DNA from: Agelas oroides
Lineage: Eukaryota; Porifera; Demospongiae; Agelasida; Agelasidae
Assembly (NCBI GenBank): GCA_949130485.1
Contig: OX422184.1
Span: 5,622,655 to 5,686,654, forward strand
Length of the DNA: 64,000 nt
Reading direction: 5' to 3'
The notes under the pieces were generated by a model that made no database searches, had not been told where the DNA came from, and saw nothing but the letters and a program-made list of their open reading frames with translations. Shown piece by piece: positions 55,393 through 64,000 of this stretch (within the stretch, counting starts at the first letter, position 1; the number at the start of each line of letters is the position of its first letter). Made by a program: the position numbers and the translations under genes.

Positions 55393-55446
55393 TGTTCCCA
55401 GGCTCTCTCCTCCCCCTGTTTTTGAGGAGGGTGCCTGGGAACAAAG
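55393..55446. repeat. Hairpin related to TAGCCTCG-family ends
   Basis: GTTGTTCCCAGGCTCTC pairs with its inverse ending GCCTGGGAACAAAG around CCTCCCCCTG. No target duplication recognised. Confidence 0.55.
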
Positions 55447-55785
55447 TTATGTTTCAGGTAAACGCCTGGCATGGCCACTCGTACACAGCAGGGATTCCAC
55501 TGCTAGCTCATAGTTTCAGTGTGAAACTTTGCCCATGCCTGTGTAGCCGTAGTAGTCTGACTGGACGAATAGCTGCATTGTCAGCATGTGTGGTCAGCAT
55601 GTGTGGTCACCTACATGTGGCCATGATTTTAAGTGAAGCTTGCTACTCGCTCAGGCTTTCCCCAGGATGATGCAGCATCTTTCTAGTATTTCTGTCGTCA
55701 GTGAACAACCTGCCCTGTCTGTCATGGTCTGTAGACAGAACGAAGTTGCTATGCATGTTTCAACTTGAGTCGTCCTTGCTCCGGG

Positions 55786-56234
55786 CCAGAGGAGGTTGGA
55801 AGCTATTAATTAGTGATACGCGAAGTAGCAATCAGTCCTATGTGAATGACGTAATCATACAGGCTGCCATAGAGGCCTATAGTGAAAGGTGAAATCGATT
55901 TACCCAAACAGCTTTCGTTTGTTTGGGACGAAACTCACTCAGTAGATGCTGCCAGGTGAGCTTTAGATCGACCGCTACCACTCTACCTTATAGGCAAAGC
56001 ATTTGAGTGTTTCCTTGGGAATCCCCATGGAAAATTTTGTGTGTCATAAAATGCCATAGCGGTCGATCTAGAGCTCACCTGACAGTATCCACTGAGCGAG
56101 TTTTGTTCCAAACAAACAAGAGCTGTTTGTGTAAATCTCTATGGCAGCCCGTATGATTACGTCATCACGTAGCACTAATTGCTACCTTGCACGATCACGC
56201 ACGTCACTAATTACTAGCTTCCAACCTCCTCTGG
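55786..56234. mobile_element. Fold-back element with inverted arms of about 180-190 bp
   Basis: Left arm 55786-55978 (from CCAGAGGAGGTTGGAAGCTA) and right arm 56056-56234 (to TAGCTTCCAACCTCCTCTGG) are inverted along nearly their full length with scattered differences and one short gap. The spacer is about 77 bp. No protein; flanking duplication not found. Confidence 0.8.
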
Positions 56235-56515
56235 CTCCAGGCTTCTTTCACACTGACGTGCTGCACTCTGGCAGTAGCCCTTCACTGTTGCTTTACTTTA
56301 CTAGTCCTAATGCACAAATCCTATACCCTATTCTTCTCTGACCTCAACAGATATTCAACCTTCTGCCATAGCAATGACTCCTGAATCCCAGAAATCAACT
56401 ACGTCAACTCAGAACTACACCCCCCCCTCCCCCCCCCCTCCAAAATCATACTACCACTGCAAGACTGCCATGCCTTCCTGCTACACAGTATCTGTGTGAG
56501 TCTGTGTATAAGTGT

Positions 56516-56640
56516 GCACTTATTCTCGTTCCCAGACTCTCCCCACATGGCCCTTTGCCGTGAGGGGGAGAGCCTGGTACATTTTATCATACAAGTGACG
56601 TCAAGGGTAGATACAAGGTAATTGCGTGTGGGCACACACA
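56516..56640. repeat. Partial TAGCCTTG-family left end
   Basis: CTCGTTCCCAGACTCTCCCC, GGGGGAGAGCCTGGTACATT and AAGTGACGTCAAGGGTAGA parallel the left end of 48085-48421. The right end was not found. Confidence 0.55.
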
Positions 56641-56889
56641 AAAGTTCGCCCATGTAGTTGGGAGCTTGTGATTGAGTACACGCATAGCTATGATGACACG
56701 AAAAACCCTGGCTACAGCAGTCGTAAATCGCAAGGTAGACTGGTATAGTATATTTTCAGTTTGTCAGACATGGCACCTGGCATGTTAAGTGGCAAGAAGT
56801 TTTGTGATTTGTAGTGTGTTGTAAGCTAGCAAAGACTGTGGTAGTCTTGAAAACGTTTGTGCTTGAATGTATTTGGACACCCGGCTTAA

Positions 56890-57535
56890 CCGATTATATG
56901 CGATAGACGCGTATACGCGTCACCATGGAACAATGCATTATGCGCGGTAGACGCGTTATGCGTCACAGCTGCAGTTGAGTTTTATCACAGCCGTGGGCTA
57001 TTAGCAACAGCTTTGATATCCGGTCTGTGGTTAGGTTGGGGCCTCCCCTAGTAATATGTGGGGTTTGGTCTAGAAGCCCTCAAGGGGCGGAGCGTAGTGA
57101 ATGTCAGAAGCCATGACGGTCGTCGATCGGCTCGATCGCGAAAGTCGGTTATTAGCCACGTTTTCTTCTCAACGCCTGTAAGCAGAGACACAGCGCTACC
57201 TACGAAGGTGCAGCATGCCTTAGGCTTTCTACAGATCAAAGCAGCTCTGGGATTGCGCCTCGCTGTCAACGAGAAAAGCCAAAGACGCTACTCACAACTA
57301 TCAACAAGTAAGCGTTCCCCGTAAAGCGGTACTGTATGCTTCATAACAACTTACCTATGTAAAAATTAACCGCGTAGAACCTTTCTCCATCTGTATTCCT
57401 CCGTCTGTAGAGTTTTGTTTCAGATCTCAGATGCTTAAAATTTTAGATATGTTTTTATAATGTTGACCTCACGTGACACCAAAATTACCCGTGTTTGAGG
57501 TTAACTGCATTCCAATGAACCTAGCGTATAATCGG
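56890..57535. mobile_element. 646-bp TTAA-flanked element, CCGATTATATGCG termini
   Basis: TTAA at 56886-56889 and 57536-57539 bounds CCGATTATATGCG and CGTATAATCGG. It includes paired GACGCG...CGCGTC motifs near the left end. No transposase; an 88-codon frame at 57058-57324 is unplaced. Confidence 0.7.
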
Positions 57536-57851
57536 TTAATCCATCCCTGTGTGATTAGGTTGTGTCTATCCTTGATATCACGCACATGATAAATATACCA
57601 GATTCTCCCCATCTTAGCAGAGAGAGCCTGGGAACGAGTACAGTGAGATTCCATATTTTGTCTGCCTGTAGTAGGTGCCAATGCTTGTTTTAAGTGTAGT
57701 TTTACAGTGTGTTTCTATTTAGAAATCCTTCATACTTTGTGTCACAGAAGGGTAAAAATCTTTTATTTCTGGCAAAATGTGTACTAAAGGCAATGTTTTC
57801 CATGCATAAATTGTCCCTGTGTAAGCTATTTCTGTTGAGCTTGCTGTCCCT

Positions 57852-58816
<965 letters not shown>

Positions 58817-60050
58817 TGTACGTTCGAACTGGCTACCCTGAGCTGACTGGTGGCTGCCTTGTTCCTCTGCTGATCACGTGTAGGATCTCTGATATCTGCC
58901 GCAATCTTGAGAAGTGGGCCACTGGCCTGATGAGTCTGCTCCGGCCAAGAGGTTGGCTGCCTGGACTATGTCCAAGCCTGCTCCTAGGAGCAGTTCTAAA
59001 GCCTCCACGGAGGAGGATGGCTGCAGTTGAAACTCGGCTTAGGAATCCATCGGCAATTGAAGGTTCTTTCGCTGACTCTGTCGGAGAAAAAATTTTCCGC
59101 TTCAGGCGAGCTAGAAAAAAGGCTGGAGTGGCAGGAGTGGCTTGAGTTTTTAAAGCAGTGACTCAGATGCTGCCACAGGAGGTCATAAAGGTGTTGATGA
59201 CAGTTTTTGATGTCACTAGGAAGTGATGATAACATCAAAGGAAAATGTAATTTGCTACCAAGAAGCTGTTAGAGCTAGATAATTGAGGCCAATACCACAG
59301 TTGATATGTGAGACTGAGCCTTCTGAAATATAATTTCTGCTGTCTATGCCTATAGGGTTTAAAGGATTTTGACTCTTTACCGACCAATGACGCCGTACAG
59401 TGTCATGAGATTAATGTTCCCGTATGACCAATGACGCCGAACAGCGTCAAGAATACTTACCTGCCTTTGCATGTTTCCCCCGGAAGATAACGGTTTAATA
59501 CACACCGTACAAGCGTGTAACAGTATTTATGACACCCACCGGAAGCTAATCATGCACATTTTAATTGAAACTAGTACTTTGATGAGGCGGAGGTTGAACG
59601 TAGCGTAGCATGTCGTGCTACCGCAAGTGACTGGGCTGTGTTTGTCGCGACCGATCTCGAGAAGTATACAAGCTACGAAGAAGCGATTATATAGCTAAAT
59701 GAAAGCTCTAAGTTTGTTACAGATTTCAAAGGAAGCAGAACTGTAACATCCAAGTTACAGGCACCAGAACAGACCGAAGGTAGCAACTTCCGGTTAACTC
59801 ACCACACTACTCACAAGCTGCATTTGCTATCTACGTATGTTGGCCCAACGTCCGGGCGTGATGCGACGTGGAGGTGCTTGAGGGGAATTAACTTACCAGG
59901 GCGGAGCCTTCAAACCAGGCTCCACCCCCACCCAAGGAAGAGAGGGGGGTTGTCAGCAACAGCACACCTCTTCTTCCCCCCAAGCACCTCCCTACTTGCT
60001 CAATGCCCCGCAGAGATTTATTAATAAGTTAGAGAATGCGCATGATATGT
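58817..60050. other. Flank between two DIRS-type remains
   Basis: No gene recognised. Two ACCRATGACGCCG-type repeats with a TTTACC context at 59370-59445 resemble the ends of the CTCTTTACC element family. GGAGGTGCTTG (59870) and CAAGCACCTCC (59980) form an inverted pair just downstream of the DIRS recombinase and may belong to that element's terminal structure. Confidence 0.4.
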
Positions 60051-63000
60051 TCAACAATGAATCAGTGCAATATCACGAGAAAAACGAGCTAACTGGTTCC
60101 TCGGCGTCCTGATATACGTCAAAAAGGCATCGCTGCTCCATCTACCTAGGGCCTGGATTGTAGAATCCTGGATGCCGGCACGAGCCGCCGCCGTCGCGGC
60201 ACCTATTCGGAAGCTATGACCCGAATAATTCTGGTAAGGGATTCCAACCTCCCGCAGGACGCTCCTTATCCGGGTCACAAACTGGGTCTTTGTCAGTGGT
60301 GTTCCATTTTCAAAGCGGAAGAAAGGCCCAGAGGTGTCGCCTCTCCTCGTCACATATGCAATAACCGCCGTCACTGGACACAAAGCGTCTGCCGTCCTAC
60401 CCAAGAATACGGCCACACCTCTGCCAAACTGGTCACATTTCGACCGCTTCAGGTGTACCCGGATGGATGAGGGGTGCTGTAAGGAGTCGCAGGCCACGTC
60501 GCCCCATGCCAGGTGGACAGACGGATCAAAGGCAGCTGCCGAAGGTACAGTAATCTCTCCCGCCCGAAAAAAACCGAAGAAGCAAGTGACAGCCGCCGCC
60601 CAAAGCATAATAGTGTCAAAACTTGATGCTGACGAAGCCCACTGGGATCCAATTTGGCGAAGAATGTCGGGAGTTATCGGCAATCGCGGACGACTAGGGG
60701 GAAGGTTACCCTCCGCTCTCACGCGGCGTACCCCCATTTGAAGCAGGCGGAGGCGTGGCAGGGATGAATCATGGCGGGGCTCAGGGAGACATCTGGTTAT
60801 CTGCGCGTGTCTTACTGCGGCCAGGTACGTTTTTATGGTTGAGGGGGCTAGTCCCTGGTTAGCTAACGTGGCTACAAAATAACACAATAGAGATTCAGTA
60901 ACTGGAAATGGTGTTGACACATTAAACGACTGGCAAAATGACATGAAACGCTTGACTGCAGCTCTGTAAGTCTTTTGTGTGGAGTTCGCTAATGCTTTCT
61001 CACAGTATCGCAGAACGATTGGGTCCAGGCTGGAGATGTCCAATCCTGGCTGGTGTCCAGCAGAAGATCTGGTAGGTGGAGGGGCATCGGAGCTGGTAGT
61101 GGGTCCGCTGATGGCACCTTAGAACGAAAAGAGAGAAGCCGATTACGCGACAAATCATCGGCCAGAGAATTGTAAATGCCAGGAAGATATGCTGCTACAA
61201 CCTCCAACTGGAAATGGGCTTCGAGGAAGAACAGGCATCGCAGCAGGTGCATCATGCTCGGGTCCCGGCAAGATCGAGAGGCGATGGCTTGGACGGCTGC
61301 CTGGTTATCGCATCTGCAACTGACTTGCGACCCATACCAGTCTCCACCCCAAATGGTGCACGCCATAACAACTGCCAGGAGCTCCTTGAAGGCAATGTGG
61401 TGGTGTTCGGCACCTGTGGGCCACTGAAACTGAAACCAGCTCGACTGAAACCACGCACCGCACCCCCACCAGCCGGAGGCGTCAGACGTCACTTGAAATT
61501 TGGCTGGTGTTGTTGGTGGAAACAGCGCCACTCCATTCCAATGCGATGCGAAGGTGAGCCACCACCTGAGGTCAGCGCGAAACTGTCGGTTCAGTCGGAG
61601 CCGATGATGTTGACGCCTGGGAATGCGGAGCAGGTCGATCATTCGCCGCAGGAACGATCGCCCAGGACGAATGACACGACATGCATGGTGAAGAAGACCC
61701 ACCAGAGACTCAAGTTCACGCCTTGTACACGCCTTCCGTCCGACCCATGACTGCAGTGCTTGGTGGAGGCGAGCCAGCTTCTCTTCTGGTAAGCGCATCG
61801 ATCCGGAAGTGGTATCGATCTCTATGCCTAGAAATATAAGACGTGTAGTCGGGCCCTCCAATTTTTCCATTGCTAGAGGTACTCCCAGCTCCTCGCAGGC
61901 CTGGAAAATAACGTCCAGGTTACGCCCACACACTTGTGAACCCGAAGGTCCCATGGTAATAAAATCGTCCAAATAATGGTCAATCTCTTCTACGCCCTGC
62001 TGCTGGAAAATCCACTCTAGGGCATCTGCAACAGCGGTAAAGATTATGGGGGCCGAGCGGAGGCCGAACGGCAGCATGCCATCGATGTAGAGCGCCCCGC
62101 GCCATTGAAAACCCGGTCGTCTGGGTGAACCGGAACCAGTCTGTAGGCCGCTCGCACATCGAGCTTTGCCATTAAGGTTCCTGCCCCCAGGCTTTGAGCT
62201 GCCTTTGCTATTTTATCCACTGACGTATACTGGATGGAGCAGAAACGTGAGTCGATGCCGTCGTTGACGCTGGCCCCTTCCGGGAACGAGAGGTCGGTTA
62301 TCAAACGCCACTTCCCGGAGGTGTGTCCCTTAGGGACCACACCCAGCCGATTAATCTGCCCTATAAGGATTGATCCTGGGGAGAAGGGGCCTAGGATGCG
62401 GCCAGCTGTCAGTTCCGCTTCCAGATACCGGTCAATGACTTCCGGGTGCTGTTCCGCTGATGGCATGTTCCGGTGGGCCGGTCGTAGCCGTCCAGAGTGG
62501 TCAAATCCAACCCGGAATCCGTGCTGTAAGCCATCCATCACAACAGTTGCAAAATCCTTGTCAGGATGGGATGATAAGTTAGCTTGCCAAGCTGGCAAGT
62601 GAGCACTTAACGGTGATTTGATAACGCTCAGATTTTTGGGTGCTTGCGCCCCTTTGGTGGCCCTGCAGCCTGCAAGGCATGGAGACTGGCCAAGTACCGG
62701 TAGCAACCTGAGAGGCAAATGCATATAGAATAAAATAGCTGATTACAGCCACCAAATGGTGGGTTATCACGCCCAAAGGCGGAGAGTATGGGTCTGCACT
62801 AGAACATGTACTGCACAGGATATAATATAGCTGTAAGAACCTGGTACTGGCCAAATATTATCAATGCAATGATGGTATAGGCTGGTCAATGACTGTAATC
62901 CTGAGGGCTAAGAGAGGATTAGCACGTGGGTCACTACAGCCTAGATATAACTAGGGTCCCTAAACTATGGTAGTTCAAATGAGCAGGAAGTGTCTCTGCT

Positions 63001-64000
63001 TATGCTCTGTCCCTGGTGGTTGGGGAGGGGGACCTTGGGCCCTGAGTGGGTTGCCTCCGGTCACAGTCCGCTGCTGGGTGGGGGCGACTGCATCTAGCAC
63101 ACAGGTGGGCATAGCGGCAGTATTTGTATCGGCACTGGCTTCCCCCGGGCCTGTTGAACAGCCTGCATATTTGAGCCACAGGGGTTGTAGAGGTGCGATT
63201 CTGGGGGAAGGGGCGGTGCTGCTTAGTGTCGTCTGGGGCATACGAGCAGTCGTGGCTTGCGTGGCTGTCTGATAAACAGTACCTACAGTGAGGGATGGCC
63301 TTGGCTCTACCCGTGAAAGCTTCGTTGTAAAGTACTGGGTCTGTGATCCCCCAATCTAGGGATTGCCGGTTTGCCGCCTGCCTCCTAAAGGCCATGTCAT
63401 ACGTGGCCCAAGCTGGGCCTTCAAAGTTCCGACTGGCACGGACAATGGTGCGCATGTAAGCCATAAACTGTGGCGCTTTGTCTGGGTAGCGGACCGAAAG
63501 GACTGCTGCTAATGTGGCAAAACACTCTATCCAGAGTGAAATGTCTGTAACCAAGCCACGTCTGGGGCGCCGATCATGGCAGCAACTTATTGAGGTCATA
63601 TCGAGGCGCCAAGTCTCAGGGAGCAATTCCCACATGTCGATGTAATCTAATGCCCATATCTTTCGGACCAGCTTCACTGGCACAGCCGAGAACCCAGGGA
63701 TGCTTGGTGTTGGTGGTGGCTGCACTGCAGGTGGTGGGATAACAGGCAGGGTAGGGGACACAGCAGAGGGTGCACCCTGATGTGGTGGGCGTGCCTGCGC
63801 CATGGCTGCTGCCGATGGCAGGGTGTCGAGGTAGCTTGCGGCGTCTGGGAAGGTGGGCATAAATGCCGGGCAGGTAACAGTTGACGGTGTGACTGTGGAC
63901 CCTGCAGAGGGGTAGGACCAGCAATGCATATATCCAGTCTGCAGAGAAAGGAAAATGGACCACTGCATGGCTGCCTGGGTGGGTACTTGCCAGGCATTGG
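60051..64000 (-). mobile_element. DIRS-like tyrosine-recombinase retrotransposon, nearly whole
   Basis: Read on the minus strand, the parts are in order: a gag-like protein with a C-terminal zinc-knuckle region (63968-63000), reverse transcriptase and RNase H (about 62724-60989), and a tyrosine recombinase (61043-60051). The recombinase overlaps the end of the RT/RNase H frame, an arrangement DIRS elements are known to use. All main domains are present and long frames are open; about one break is suspected in the RT region. The 5' terminus lies at or beyond the window edge, and terminal repeats could not be confirmed. It looks young compared with the other retroelement remains here. Confidence 0.85.

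Noticed and set aside
60216-62602. Plus-strand frames of 84-178 codons across the DIRS region
   Set aside because: Antisense shadows of the recombinase and RT/RNase H frames.

Overview
The window looks like nuclear DNA of an early-branching marine animal, most likely a sponge. This is an inference from three things: animal-type genes with GT-AG introns, a calcium-binding alternative NADH dehydrogenase (a class that bilaterians such as vertebrates and flies lack), and a very dense mix of short inverted-repeat transposons, Crypton, KDZ, hAT, MULE and DIRS-type elements. No bacterial operons, tRNA or rRNA genes were seen.

Host genes. Five genes could be assembled exon by exon with matching splice phases. 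From left to right: (1) APH1, a gamma-secretase subunit, minus strand, 7452 to 314, continuing off the left edge; (2) an unrecognised gene on the plus strand, 7680-10778, head to head with APH1 across 227 bp; (3) JMJD6, an Fe(II)/2-oxoglutarate lysyl hydroxylase, minus strand, 40527 to 12728, seven exons, 374 aa, with a 22-kb second intron; (4) an alpha/epsilon-sarcoglycan, minus strand, 45313 to 42661, seven exons, about 383 aa; (5) a mitochondrial type II NADH dehydrogenase with two EF-hands, minus strand, 53612 to 45600, six exons, 591 aa. Genes 3-5 are tandem on the minus strand; the sarcoglycan start lies only 287 bp beyond the dehydrogenase stop. Their functions (gamma-secretase assembly, nuclear protein hydroxylation, membrane-matrix linkage, respiration) are unrelated, so this is ordinary gene neighbourhood rather than a pathway cluster.

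Mobile DNA. Introns and intergenic DNA are packed with transposon remains. The 22-kb JMJD6 intron (17033-39205) holds a MULE deletion derivative with a FLYWCH domain, a broken Crypton, hAT and CACTA-like fragments, a Gypsy integrase fossil, the spliced C-terminus of a KDZ transposase, satellites, and a type I hammerhead ribozyme (37059-37121). A family of short elements with TAGCCTCG termini recurs through the window; four members have perfect 9-bp target duplications and one has 8 of 9, and sizes run from 40 bp to 621 bp. Three other elements are flanked by TTAA, and several by TA.

Right end. From 57.8 kb the DNA changes to retroelement sequence: a gag-like DIRS fossil at 57.85-58.82 kb with a piece of polyubiquitin coding sequence inserted in it, then a nearly whole DIRS-like tyrosine-recombinase retrotransposon (gag-like, RT/RNase H, recombinase) on the minus strand from about 60.05 kb to the window edge.
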